Origin: Caulobacter sp. RHG1
GTDB taxonomy: Bacteria; Pseudomonadota; Alphaproteobacteria; Caulobacterales; Caulobacteraceae
Assembly: GCF_013181195.1 (NCBI RefSeq)
Contig: NZ_SMZP01000002.1
Coordinates: 1 to 64,000 of the forward strand
Reading direction: 5' to 3'
Length of the DNA stretch: 64,000 nucleotides
The translations under genes and the position numbers were made by a program. Positions 1 through 8,415 of this stretch are shown here, one piece after another. Every line of letters starts with the position of its first letter. Position 1 is the stretch's first letter. Under the pieces are notes generated by a model. It saw only the letters and a list, made by a program, of their open reading frames with translations. It did not search any database and was not told the DNA's origin.

Positions 1-98
1 CGCGCCCGCCCGTCGCCCGACTGCCAAGGCCCTGAAACCCTGACGTGACAGGAGGTCCCCTCCCCGTCATCCTGCCCAGGCCCTTCGTCGCACTTCAG

Positions 99-662
99 TT
101 AGAACCCACACTGCGTCATCCCGATCATGCCAGCCAAGGGCGTGCGGAGCTCGTGGCTCATATTGGCGAGAAAGCGCGCCTTGGCCGCCACGGCCTGCTC
201 GGCCCGTTCCCGGGCCTCCAGATTCTCCGCAACGGCCGCAAGCCGTTGCGTTTCGATCTCGGTGATATCGGTGGCGACCTTGATGATCTTGTAGGGGCGG
301 CCGTTTTCGTCAAGGACAGGGTTGTAGACGCCTTGGATCCAGACGTCGGAGCCGTCCTTCGCGACCCGATGGAACGTGTCGGAGAAGAACTTGCCTTCGC
401 GAAGCCGCCGCCAGAAGTCGATGTAGCCTGGGGTCCTGGCCTCATCGTCGGCCACGAAGACCGCGTGGCGGCGCCCAAGGAGCTCGTCGAGATGATAGCC
501 CATCGTCGTGAGGAAGTTTTCGTTGGCCGCGAGGATTTGCCCCGACAGGCTGAGTTCTAGAATCAGCTGTGAGCGGTTCAGCGCGGCGAAGGTCCCCGCC
601 ATGTCGCGCGAATTGGCGACCTGCGGCTCTACCCAGGGACAGAAGGCGGGTGTTGAAGCCAT
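99..662 (-). CDS. PAS protein ending just after a histidine-kinase H-box (truncated sensor kinase)
   Basis: The 187-residue product has one PAS domain (about residues 30-140), a charged helical linker, and a HisKA start carrying the phospho-acceptor motif SHELRTP with His near residue 170. It then stops within about 15 residues, so the second dimerisation helix and the whole ATPase domain are missing. No continuation is visible in the 98 bases downstream. The ATG at 662 is preceded by a GAGGTGAG ribosome-binding site, which is better than the in-frame start further upstream. Its PAS domain is clearly homologous to that of the divergent chemoreceptor at 1023, including shared NFLTTMGY and DVWIQG blocks. 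It could be a decayed hybrid kinase or a PAS protein retained without catalytic parts. It cannot phosphorylate itself as it stands. Confidence 0.75.
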   Translation of the reverse strand: MASTPAFCPWVEPQVANSRDMAGTFAALNRSQLILELSLSGQILAANENFLTTMGYHLDELLGRRHAVFVADDEARTPGYIDFWRRLREGKFFSDTFHRVAKDGSDVWIQGVYNPVLDENGRPYKIIKVATDITEIETQRLAAVAENLEARERAEQAVAAKARFLANMSHELRTPLAGMIGMTQCGF

Positions 663-731
663 AACGCTCACCTCAACCAGCGTCGCTTGAGGACAATCCC
701 CCCGGTGTAGGCCCGGTCGCGGCGGTTTCAA

Positions 732-1022
732 TTTAGATGAATCTATTTAGTATATATACAGAATTCAACAATGTCGCTATCGCTGCGACAAAATGACATA
801 GTAATTCATGTGTCAAGTACAAAAAATCTAACTATCGTTGACATAAATCAATTTACCCCACGTTTTACATCGAAATACATGAAGCATCAGATACTCAAGG
901 CCCATTTTGGGTTTTATTGACTATAATTTGCATAAATCGTTAATATTTGACGCGCCTTTGGAGCGTACGCCAGAGATTTAGAAAGGGGTGGCGCCCGGCC
1001 ACTCTCTTGGGGAAAAAGAGCC
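732..1022. promoter_or_regulatory. AT-rich divergent intergenic region between PAS protein and chemoreceptor
   Basis: Roughly two thirds A+T over about 740-950, in a window that is otherwise about two thirds G+C. It contains small inverted repeats: TAGAT-GA-ATCTA near 743-757, TGTCGC-N7-GCGACA near 772-790, and TGACA-N12-TGTCA near 794-815. It must hold promoters for both flanking genes. No open frame of note is present. The composition suggests a regulatory or horizontally acquired segment. Confidence 0.6.
917..946 (+). promoter_or_regulatory. Candidate sigma-70-type promoter for the PAS chemoreceptor
   Basis: TTGACT at 917-922 and TAATAT at 941-946 are separated by 18 bases, giving an expected start about 70 bases before the ATG at 1023. 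AT-rich DNA yields such matches by chance, so this is tentative. Confidence 0.35.
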
Positions 1023-2501
1023 ATGGTCTTCATGTCCGCCAAAACGCGCAGCGCGTTGGCTGATCTACAGAGGCAGAACCTTGAATTTGAGGCCCTGATC
1101 GCCTCCATCGAACGTTCCCAGGCTCGTGTTGAGTTCGATTTGGCCGGCAACGTGCTCGACGCCAATGACAACTTTCTCACTACGATGGGCTACGCCCTTT
1201 CGGAAATCAAAGGCCGCCACCACAGTCTGTTCGTCGACCCGACCTATGCCCGCAGCGCCGAATATGCCGATTTTTGGCGCCGCCTGAATGCCGGAGAGTT
1301 CTTGGCCGATAAGTACCAGCGGGTGGGCTCCGGCGGGCGAGACGTGTGGATACAGGGCTCCTACAACCCGGTCTTCGACGCCAGCGGAAAGCCCTACAAA
1401 GTTATCAAGTTCGCCAACGACGTCACCCAGGTCGAAGTCGAGCGCCTGCGCAATGAAGAGATCCGTAGGAAGGCGGAGGATGACAACCACGTGGTCTCAA
1501 CCCTCGCCGATAGCCTGCAACGACTGGCGGCTGGCGACCTGACGGCCAAGATCGCAATCGATTTCGGAGGCCGCTACCAGGCCATCAAGGACGACTTCAA
1601 CGCCGCGCTGGAGAGCCTGCTCGGCGTGATCGTCGCGGTCACGAACTCGACCGACGCCATGGCCAGCGGATCAGCCGAGATCGCCTCGGCCTCGCAGGAT
1701 CTTTCCAAGCGCACGGAGCAGCAGGCTGCCGGACTGGAGCAGACAGCCGCAGCGCTCGACGAGATTACCGCCACGGTCCGCCGCAGCGCCGCAGGCGCAA
1801 TTCAGGCGGCCAAGACGACATCGGCCATCAAGGCAGACGCCGTGCGATCCGGCGAGGTCATGAGCCGGGCGGTCGTGGCCATGGGGGCCATCGAGCGAAG
1901 CTCCGGCGAAATCAGCCAGATCATCGGCGTGATCGACGAGATCGCCTTCCAGACCAACCTGCTGGCCCTGAATGCCGGCGTAGAGGCCGCGCGCGCGGGG
2001 GATTCCGGTCGAGGCTTCGCCGTCGTTGCGCAGGAAGTCCGCGCCCTGGCCCAACGCTCGGCGGACGCCGCCAAGGAGATCAAGAGCCTCATCGCCACGA
2101 GTGCGACCCAGGTCACCGAGGGCGTCGCCCTGGTTGGCGAGACCGGCAGCGCCCTGACGGGAATGGTCACCAAGATCGGGGAAATTGACAGCCTGATCGG
2201 CGAGATCGCCAAGTCAAACCAAGAACAGTCCACGGGTATTGGCGAGGTGAACGCCGCCGTCAATCAGATGGATCAGGTCACCCAGCAGAACGCCGCCATG
2301 GTGGAACAGGCCACTGCCGCAGCGGCCAGTCTCAGCCACGAAGCCCAACAGCTTGCCCAGCAGGTTGGCCACTTCAGGACGGGTCGCGAGACCACGGCGC
2401 GAACTCAGGTTAGCGCCGTCCGCCCGCAGGCTCCGCCGACCAGGAGCCGGCCCAGGATTGTGGCCAATGGGGGCTCCCAAACCAACTGGGAAGAGTTCTA
2501 G
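1023..2501 (+). CDS. Soluble PAS-containing methyl-accepting chemotaxis protein
   Basis: A 492-residue chemoreceptor with no transmembrane segment. Order: short N-terminal helix, PAS domain (about 30-140), HAMP-like segment (about 150-205), then the long signalling coiled coil. The highly conserved tip [15 protein letters not shown] that contacts CheA/CheW lies near residue 305. The protein ends in NWEEF, matching the NWETF-type pentapeptide that tethers CheR/CheB on some receptors. It should therefore sense an internal cue, such as redox state or a small ligand bound by PAS, and be subject to methylation. The ATG at 1023 follows a GGGGAAAAAGAG stretch; a second ATG at 1032 is possible. Its PAS is homologous to the one in the divergent gene at 99-662. 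The ligand is unknown. Confidence 0.9.
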   Translation: MVFMSAKTRSALADLQRQNLEFEALIASIERSQARVEFDLAGNVLDANDNFLTTMGYALSEIKGRHHSLFVDPTYARSAEYADFWRRLNAGEFLADKYQRVGSGGRDVWIQGSYNPVFDASGKPYKVIKFANDVTQVEVERLRNEEIRRKAEDDNHVVSTLADSLQRLAAGDLTAKIAIDFGGRYQAIKDDFNAALESLLGVIVAVTNSTDAMASGSAEIASASQDLSKRTEQQAAGLEQTAAALDEITATVRRSAAGAIQAAKTTSAIKADAVRSGEVMSRAVVAMGAIERSSGEISQIIGVIDEIAFQTNLLALNAGVEAARAGDSGRGFAVVAQEVRALAQRSADAAKEIKSLIATSATQVTEGVALVGETGSALTGMVTKIGEIDSLIGEIAKSNQEQSTGIGEVNAAVNQMDQVTQQNAAMVEQATAAAASLSHEAQQLAQQVGHFRTGRETTARTQVSAVRPQAPPTRSRPRIVANGGSQTNWEEF

Positions 2502-2586
2502 TGCGCGGTGGAGCCGGAGACCAGTGCGTCCCGGCTTTGGACAAACCAATCTGGGATTCTGCCAATTAGCGCCAAGGAGACGAAAA

Positions 2587-2820
2587 ATGCCTAGCAGCGA
2601 CAACCAGTCAATTCTTCGCCTCCAAACCAGCTTGTTTGGCGCATTGGTGGGCGTACTCGTTGGAAAGACCCTCGTCTCGCGAGGGGAAATAGCAGTGGCT
2701 CTCAACTTGATGATCGACGCTGAATCAGACCCAGTGACAAGGGAGCTCTTACTTATCACATCGCGAATGATCGACCCGAGCCTCGCCGACGCCGGGCCTG
2801 TATGCCTTAGGCTCATCTAG
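2587..2820 (+). CDS. Small hypothetical protein, 77 residues
   Basis: I do not recognise this protein. The ATG at 2587 has a good AAGGAG ribosome-binding site seven bases upstream (2574-2579), which supports expression. The product has a hydrophobic Gly/Val/Leu segment near residues 15-28 and a mixed, weakly acidic rest with probable helices; it is not clearly a membrane protein. It sits 85 bases after the chemoreceptor on the same strand and may be co-transcribed with it. A longer in-frame opening begins inside the chemoreceptor gene but has no better start. Confidence 0.5.
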   Translation: MPSSDNQSILRLQTSLFGALVGVLVGKTLVSRGEIAVALNLMIDAESDPVTRELLLITSRMIDPSLADAGPVCLRLI

Positions 2821-3167
2821 GGCGCGCGCGACACGCGCTTTCAACGTCAACGTCCGCAACCCACCCTTCTGAGAAGTTCGGAACGTCCCCTCGCGGCGAG
2901 CAAACCCGTCAGAGCCTCGCCCGCCTGGCGGCGCGCTCGGTAAGATCAAAAATGACCAAACACTCTTGCCCTTGCCACGGTCGCCGGTCGGGCTCTGCGC
3001 GGTGTGAGAGCTCCGCGCCCGCCCGCCGCCCGACGCCAAACTCAGCGCCGGGTGACATTTCTAAATGGCAGACTCCGCGACATCTCTAAGCGGCGTAGAC
3101 AATGTTACCGCGTGTCTCGGTTGACCGCCGGCCCCAGGCTCTGGCCCTATTTGCGCTGGAGGATCTG
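2821..3167. other. Gene-free stretch with insertion-sequence-like motif pair
   Basis: No credible gene. A weak GCGCG-N7-CGCGC hairpin followed by TTT lies at 2822-2841, just after the small ORF. A GC-rich 20-mer at 3014-3033 matches the first 20 bases of the window at 19 positions. Two related 18-mers, 3052-3069 and 3077-3094, agree at 14 positions and have the shape GYGACATYTCTAARYGGC. Such repeated motifs resemble those near the ends of some transposable elements, but no transposase is present. Confidence 0.4.
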
Positions 3168-3767
3168 ATGACTCGTTCGAACCGTTTGCTGATCGGCGCT
3201 GGCCTATGTGCGGCGCTGATCCTCGCCGCGATCTACTTTGCGTCGCCGATCCTGGCCCTCAAGGGCCTGACGGACGCCGCCAAGGCCGGCAATCGCGACG
3301 AGCTGGCGGAGCGCGTCGATTTCCCGGCCGTGCGCGAAAGCCTGAAGATCCAGCTGAAAGCCGTCATGACGCGCTCGTTCGCCGAAGATCCGGCGCTGCG
3401 CGACAATCCGTTCGCGGCGCTGGGCCAGATGCTGCTGGTCGGTGTTGTCGACAAGGCCGTCGAGGCCTACGCAACGCCGGACGCCATCGCTTCGATGGTC
3501 GCCAATTCGCGCGCTCCCAAGGAAATCTCGACGCCGCCGGCGCAAGGTTCGACCGCTCCGCCGCCGGAAGCGTCACGCGAGACGCCGCGCGAAAAGTCCA
3601 AGACCGAGACCCGCTACGCCTATCAAGGCCTGGACCACTTCCGGGTCAGCTATCACGAACGCGGCAAGCCCGACGACAGCGACTTTGGCCTGCTGCTGGA
3701 ACGTCAGGGCTTCTTCAAATGGAAGCTGGTGCGCATCGAGCTGCCGGGCGGCCTGGGTCGCCGTTAA
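3168..3767 (+). CDS. DUF2939-type membrane-anchored protein
   Basis: A 199-residue protein with a single N-terminal membrane helix (about residues 6-24) and an outward domain resembling DUF2939 proteins of alphaproteobacteria. That domain includes an early LKGLTDAAKAGNRDELAERVDFPAVRESLK-like helical block that is typical of the family. A Pro/Ser/Glu-rich linker lies near 130-150, followed by a beta-rich end with repeated aromatic residues. The ATG at 3168 is chosen because GGAGGA lies just upstream; an earlier in-frame start would add 22 residues with no signal. The function of the family is unknown. The TAA stop sits in a TTAA palindrome shared with the stop of the convergent phosphatase gene. 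Confidence 0.75.
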   Translation: MTRSNRLLIGAGLCAALILAAIYFASPILALKGLTDAAKAGNRDELAERVDFPAVRESLKIQLKAVMTRSFAEDPALRDNPFAALGQMLLVGVVDKAVEAYATPDAIASMVANSRAPKEISTPPAQGSTAPPPEASRETPREKSKTETRYAYQGLDHFRVSYHERGKPDDSDFGLLLERQGFFKWKLVRIELPGGLGRR

Positions 3768-4249
3768 CCAAGTCGCCAGTCGATCGACGCGCCTTCGAAG
3801 GCGTCGATCCCCCGTCCCAGCGTGGCGATCGCCCGCCGCATCGCACCGCCGCGTCCCAAGGCGTCGTCGGCCAGACTGATCATCAGGGCGTTCGGCGTGG
3901 CTTGAGGGCAGGATGTGCGCAAAAAAGCCGCCAAAGCCCCCTCCTCGCCTGCCTGCCGATGGGCGCAGGCCAGGATATAGGCCGCCGCCGTCGAACGGCT
4001 GACGCCCGCAAAGCAATGGATCAGCAGGGTATCGTGGCTTCGCAGCGCCAGGATCGCCGCGATCGCCTCCGGATCGGGCGCCACGAGGCCAGCTCGCGGC
4101 GCGATGATGTCATTGAACCGCAGCACCGTGCGCGAAGCCGCAACGGGCTCGAGCTCGGCGTCCGGCGACACCAGGCTCAACACATGATCCACGGGCTCGG
4201 CAGCGAGAAGCTGGGCCACGCGGGATCCCGGACCCACCAGCAGCCTCAC
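3764..4249 (-). CDS. Tyrosine/dual-specificity phosphatase-like protein at the end of the cobalamin operon
   Basis: A 161-residue protein with the HCxxGxxR phosphatase signature (HCFAGVSRS, Cys near residue 84), preceded by a hydrophobic strand as in cysteine-based phosphatases. The likely GTG start at 4249 overlaps the cobS stop by four bases (GTGA), so it appears translationally coupled as the last gene of the cobalamin operon. The family normally removes phosphate from phosphotyrosine or from small phosphomonoesters. The operon lacks a recognisable CobC-type alpha-ribazole phosphatase, so this gene is a candidate for dephosphorylating alpha-ribazole phosphate or cobalamin phosphate. That role is inference from position only. 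Confidence 0.8.
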   Translation of the reverse strand: MRLLVGPGSRVAQLLAAEPVDHVLSLVSPDAELEPVAASRTVLRFNDIIAPRAGLVAPDPEAIAAILALRSHDTLLIHCFAGVSRSTAAAYILACAHRQAGEEGALAAFLRTSCPQATPNALMISLADDALGRGGAMRRAIATLGRGIDAFEGASIDWRLG

Positions 4250-5013
4250 GTCAGGAGCGCTCCGGCGCCCAGCAGGAAGCCGACCTCGAACACCTGCTCG
4301 ACCCCGCCCAGCACGTCGCCGGTGTGGCCGCCGATCAGGCGTTTGGCGGTCAGCGCCAGAGCGGTCGCCAGAACCGCGCCGCCCGCCAGACCGGCCGCCA
4401 CGGCGTACGGCGGCATCAGGACTAGCGGCCAGGCGGCGAAAGCCAGCGCCAGCAGCACCTCGCCGGTTCGCACGCCCTGCGGCGTCGGCTTCCACTTGCC
4501 GGCGTCGCCGCTGGGCGCATAGGGCGTCAGGCGCATGACCACCACGGCGGCGGCGCGCCCTGCCCCATGCGCGGCCAGCAGCATCAGCGCCGCCGACAGC
4601 GCCGGCGCCTGGGCCAGCACCGCGATCTTGAGACCCAGCACCAGCACCAAGGCGCAGACGCCATAGGTGCCGATGCGGCTGTCCTTCATGATCTCCAGGC
4701 GACGCTGCGCCGTCTGGCCGCCGCCCAGGCCGTCGGCGGTGTCGGCCAGGCCATCCTCGTGAAAGGCGCCGGTGGCCAGCACGCCCACCCCGATGGCCAG
4801 CAGCGCCGCGACCAAGCCGCTCCAGGCCTGTTCGGCAGCCAGCAGAATGACGGCGCTGAGCGCTCCAACCCCTTGACCAACCAATGGAAAGTAGCGTGCG
4901 GCGCGGGTGATCCAGTCCGGCTCGAACCTCGACAGGGCCGGCATCGGCGCGCGGGTCAGAAACTGGATCGCGCAGACCAGCAGTCGCAGCTCATGTCGCG
5001 CTCGCTCCAGCAT
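4246..5013 (-). CDS. cobS: Adenosylcobinamide-GDP ribazoletransferase (cobalamin synthase)
   Basis: An integral membrane enzyme of about 255 residues that joins adenosylcobinamide-GDP with alpha-ribazole or its 5'-phosphate, the last assembly step of the nucleotide loop. It shows the family features: an early QFLTRAPMP block, a FHEDGLADTADGLGGG metal-binding motif near residue 80, a KDSRIGTYG motif shortly after, and several Ala/Leu/Val membrane helices. The ATG at 5013 overlaps the cobT stop as TGATG; a GTG three bases earlier (5016) is equally possible. Length matches the family. Confidence 0.95.
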   Translation of the reverse strand: MLERARHELRLLVCAIQFLTRAPMPALSRFEPDWITRAARYFPLVGQGVGALSAVILLAAEQAWSGLVAALLAIGVGVLATGAFHEDGLADTADGLGGGQTAQRRLEIMKDSRIGTYGVCALVLVLGLKIAVLAQAPALSAALMLLAAHGAGRAAAVVVMRLTPYAPSGDAGKWKPTPQGVRTGEVLLALAFAAWPLVLMPPYAVAAGLAGGAVLATALALTAKRLIGGHTGDVLGGVEQVFEVGFLLGAGALLT

Positions 5014-6044
5014 CACAAGCGGCCGCTCAGGACGTCGTCGAGGCTGGCGACGTCGCTCAGCAGCCGCGAGGCCGCCCGCACCAGCGGAAGGGCCAGAAGC
5101 GCGCCGGTGCCCTCCCCCAGCCGCAGGTCGAGGGTCAGTAGCGGCTCGACCGCCAGCCTCTGCAACATCAGGGCGTGACCCTGCTCGGCCGAACGGTGAC
5201 AGAAGACGCAGTAGTCAGCGACCTCCGGGACCAGCGCGACGGCCACCAGCGCCGCGGCCGAAACGATGAAGCCGTCGATCAGCACGGGAATGCGCGCCGA
5301 AGCCGCGCCGATCACCGCGCCGGCGATCATGGCGATCTCCAGCCCGCCGAACTGGGCCAGCACCTCCTGCGGCTTGGTCGCGCCCGACCGCGCGGCCGCG
5401 CACTCGATCGCCGCCTGCTTGCGAGCCAGGCCTTCCGCATCATGGCCTGCGCCCAGCCCGACGCACTGGTCCAGGGGTACATCCGCCAGTCGATGCATGA
5501 TCAGCGCCGCCGAAGCGGTGTTGCCGATGCCCATCTCTCCCAGGGCCAGCACCTCATAGCCATCGGCCACCGCCTGACGCGCGATGGCCGCGCCGCGCTC
5601 CAAGGCTTGAGTGACCTCGTCGGCGGTCAGGGCCGACTCTATTGCGGCGTTCCGCGTTCCCCGGCGGACCTTCTGGGCCAGCAGGTCCGGATGGGCCGGC
5701 AGGTCGGCGTCCACCCCGGCGTCGACCACCTTCAGATCCGCCCCGACCGCGCGAGCGAACGCGTTGGCGCTGGCCTTGCCGGCCAGGAAGGTGGCGACCA
5801 TGGCCTGGGTGACGCTGGCCGGATAGGCAGACACGCCCTCAGCGGTCAGGCCGTGATCGCCGGCGAACACCAGCAGCAGCGCCTTGTCGTAGGCCGGTGG
5901 CGCGCCGCCCGCGATCAGGCCCAGTTGCACCGCCAGGGTCTCGATCCGCCCCAGCGCGCCCAGTGGCTTGGCCTTGCCGTCGATCGTGGCGCGCAAGGCC
6001 CCGGCGGCGTTGGTGTCCACCGGCGCGACGGATGGAAGGGTCAT
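5013..6044 (-). CDS. cobT: Nicotinate-nucleotide--dimethylbenzimidazole phosphoribosyltransferase
   Basis: A cytoplasmic enzyme of 343 residues that transfers phosphoribose from nicotinate mononucleotide to dimethylbenzimidazole, making alpha-ribazole 5'-phosphate for CobS. Diagnostic features include the [10 protein letters not shown] start, the [15 protein letters not shown] block in the middle, and [14 protein letters not shown] near the C terminus, which contains the conserved catalytic Glu. The ATG at 6044 overlaps the cobQ stop by four bases. Length is usual for the family. The lower base (DMB) must be imported or made elsewhere, since no bluB is visible here. Confidence 0.96.
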   Translation of the reverse strand: MTLPSVAPVDTNAAGALRATIDGKAKPLGALGRIETLAVQLGLIAGGAPPAYDKALLLVFAGDHGLTAEGVSAYPASVTQAMVATFLAGKASANAFARAVGADLKVVDAGVDADLPAHPDLLAQKVRRGTRNAAIESALTADEVTQALERGAAIARQAVADGYEVLALGEMGIGNTASAALIMHRLADVPLDQCVGLGAGHDAEGLARKQAAIECAAARSGATKPQEVLAQFGGLEIAMIAGAVIGAASARIPVLIDGFIVSAAALVAVALVPEVADYCVFCHRSAEQGHALMLQRLAVEPLLTLDLRLGEGTGALLALPLVRAASRLLSDVASLDDVLSGRL

Positions 6045-7501
6045 GATGCGATCTCCAGGCCGGCGAGCGCGGCCAGGGCGGGAATATCGAAGGCTTGCTC
6101 GAGGACGGCGGCGATCTCGTCCAACGCCTGGTCGATGCGCAGGTCCTGGTCGACGCCGTTGGAAACAGCGCCAAGTTCAGCCAGGAGCGCGGCGCGGGCC
6201 TCGCCTTGATCGAACAGGCCGTGGACGTAAGCGCCGCGCACCCGGCCGTCGGCCGACACCGCGCCGTCGCTCACACCATCGTCGAAGGTCAGCATCGGCT
6301 GCTCGCCGCCGGTGGTGCGGCCGACATGCATCTCGTAACCGGCAAAACGCGCGCCACCAGCCAGACGCCCCGTCACCGGCCGCAAGGTCTTGTCGCCGGT
6401 CATCACGGTCTCGACGTCCAGCAGGCCCAGTCCCTCGACGGCGTCCGGCGCGCCCTCGACGCCGTCGGGGTCCGAGACCCGCCGACCCAGCATCTGGTAG
6501 CCGCCGCAGACGCCCAGCACCCGGCCGCCGCGCCGAACATGGGCCATCAGGTCGATGTCCCAGCCCTGAGCGCGAAAGAAGGCCAGGTCCGCCAAGGTCG
6601 CCTTGGTCCCTGGCAGGATGACCAGGTCGGCGTCGCCCGGCAGGGGCGTTCCCGGCGGGACGAAGGCGAACGCGACGTCCGGTTCGCTGCGCAGAGCGTC
6701 GAACTCGTCGAAATTGGCGATCCGCGACAGCATCGGCACGACGATCCGAACCCGGCGGCCGTCGTCGGCGGCGGCGCGGTCCAGCACCACGGCGTCTTCA
6801 GCCGGCAGGCGCCGCGCCGCCGCCAGCCAGGGGGCCATGCCGAGGTCGGTCCAGCCGGTGCGGCGCACGATCTCGGTTCGGCCGTCCTGAAACAGGCTGG
6901 GATCGCCGCGGAACTTGTTGATCAGAAAGCCGCGAACCATGGACCGGTCGGCGTCATCCAGCACCGCATGGGCGCCGACCAGGGCGGCGATGACATGGCC
7001 GCGGTCGATGTCGCCGACCAGCACCACCGGGACGTCGGCGGAGATCGCAAAGCCCATATTGGCGATGTCGCCGGCCCGCAGATTGATCTCGGCCGGGCTG
7101 CCGGCGCCCTCGACGATGACCAGATCGCTTTGCGCTTCGAGCGTGCGGAAACTCTCCAGCACGGTGTCCAAGAGGGCGGCCTTGCGCTCCTGATAGCCAC
7201 GCGCCTTCCAGGTCCCGGCCATCTGGCCGCGCACCACCAGCTGGGCGCCGACGTCGCTCTGGGGCTTCAGCAGCACCGGGTTCATGTCGACGGTCGGCGG
7301 CGTGCGGCAGGCGATGGCCTGCAAGGCCTGGGCGCGGCCGATCTCGCCGCCATCAGCGGTCACCGCGGCGTTGTTGGACATGTTCTGCGGCTTGAACGGT
7401 CGCACAGTCAGGCCGCGATTGGCGAACAGCCGGCACAGGCCCGCGACCAGCACCGACTTGCCGACGTCGGACCCGCACCCCTGGACCATCAATGCCGCCA
7501 T
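6041..7501 (-). CDS. cobQ: Cobyric acid synthase (glutamine-hydrolysing)
   Basis: A 486-residue enzyme that amidates four side chains of adenosylcobyrinic acid a,c-diamide using glutamine and ATP. The N-terminal dethiobiotin-synthetase-like domain opens with the P-loop GCGSDVGKS (residues 8-16). The C-terminal class-I glutaminase domain has the nucleophile in GVCGGYQML and a final EMHVGRT/YVHGLF histidine region. It overlaps cbiB by 13 bases and cobT by four. Its presence suggests that partly amidated corrinoids can be used, not only finished cobinamide. Confidence 0.96.
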   Translation of the reverse strand: MAALMVQGCGSDVGKSVLVAGLCRLFANRGLTVRPFKPQNMSNNAAVTADGGEIGRAQALQAIACRTPPTVDMNPVLLKPQSDVGAQLVVRGQMAGTWKARGYQERKAALLDTVLESFRTLEAQSDLVIVEGAGSPAEINLRAGDIANMGFAISADVPVVLVGDIDRGHVIAALVGAHAVLDDADRSMVRGFLINKFRGDPSLFQDGRTEIVRRTGWTDLGMAPWLAAARRLPAEDAVVLDRAAADDGRRVRIVVPMLSRIANFDEFDALRSEPDVAFAFVPPGTPLPGDADLVILPGTKATLADLAFFRAQGWDIDLMAHVRRGGRVLGVCGGYQMLGRRVSDPDGVEGAPDAVEGLGLLDVETVMTGDKTLRPVTGRLAGGARFAGYEMHVGRTTGGEQPMLTFDDGVSDGAVSADGRVRGAYVHGLFDQGEARAALLAELGAVSNGVDQDLRIDQALDEIAAVLEQAFDIPALAALAGLEIAS

Positions 7502-8415
7502 GCGAATCCTCCAGCCAGCAGCATCAACCAGAGGATCGTGCAGGCGACCAGATAGACCTTGAGCGCGCGGGCGAGGTCGTCGGCGTCGGGCGCCCTGCCC
7601 TGGCCCAGCACTGGACGGTTGGAGACCTCGCCATCGTACCAGGCCGGACCGCCAAGCTGGACACCCAGCGCTCCGGCCATGGCCGCCTCGGGCCAGCCAG
7701 CATTGGGCGAGGCGTGCTTGCCGGCGTCGCGCAGCATGGTCTTCCAGCCGCCGCGTCCTGCCAGGGCGATCAGACCGCCCGCCAGACGGGCCGGGATCAG
7801 GTTCAGAAGATCGTCAAACCGGGCCGAGGCCCAGCCGAAACTGCGCCAGCGCGGCTCGCGGTGGCCGATCAGGCTGTCGGCGGTGTTGACGGCCTTGTAG
7901 GCGAACAGGCCCGGCAGCCCCGCGACCACGAACCAGAAGATCGGTGCGACAACACCGTCGCAGAAGCTCTCGGCCAGGCTCTCGACGGCGGCTGCGGCGA
8001 CGCCGGACTCGTCGAGACGGGCGGTGTCGCGGCCCACGATCATGCCCACCGCCGTACGGGCGCCGTCCAGGTCGCCGGCGCTCAGCGGTTTTGCGACTGC
8101 GCGGACGTGGTCGTAGAGACTACGCTGCGCCAGGCCGGCGACGCCGACGATGATCACGGCGCAGGGACCGCCGAACGCGGTGACCAGCCAGCCCGCCAGT
8201 CCGCTGACGCCGACGATGATCAGCAGGGTCACGATGCCCAGCGCCCGTCGCACGGCCTCATTGAAGTCCGACCGGTTCAGCCGTGCTTCCAGGGCCGATA
8301 TCAGCGTCCCGATCCACACGACCGGATGCGGCACGCGCTTGTGCAGGGCGTTGGGATAACCGACCGCGGCCTCCAGCGCCGCCGCCGCCAGCACGAGCCA
8401 GGGACTAGCCCACAC
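7489..8415 (-). CDS. cbiB: Adenosylcobinamide-phosphate synthase CbiB
   Basis: A polytopic membrane protein of 308 residues that attaches aminopropanol phosphate to adenosylcobyric acid. Typical features are the early [10 protein letters not shown] block, the [22 protein letters not shown] segment with the VAPIFWF helix after it, and [13 protein letters not shown]. The start appears to be GTG at 8415, inside the end of btuD (11-base overlap). The aminopropanol phosphate comes from the threonine-phosphate decarboxylase encoded in the same operon at 10994-11977. Some nomenclatures call this gene cobD. Confidence 0.95.
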   Translation of the reverse strand: MWASPWLVLAAAALEAAVGYPNALHKRVPHPVVWIGTLISALEARLNRSDFNEAVRRALGIVTLLIIVGVSGLAGWLVTAFGGPCAVIIVGVAGLAQRSLYDHVRAVAKPLSAGDLDGARTAVGMIVGRDTARLDESGVAAAAVESLAESFCDGVVAPIFWFVVAGLPGLFAYKAVNTADSLIGHREPRWRSFGWASARFDDLLNLIPARLAGGLIALAGRGGWKTMLRDAGKHASPNAGWPEAAMAGALGVQLGGPAWYDGEVSNRPVLGQGRAPDADDLARALKVYLVACTILWLMLLAGGFAWRH

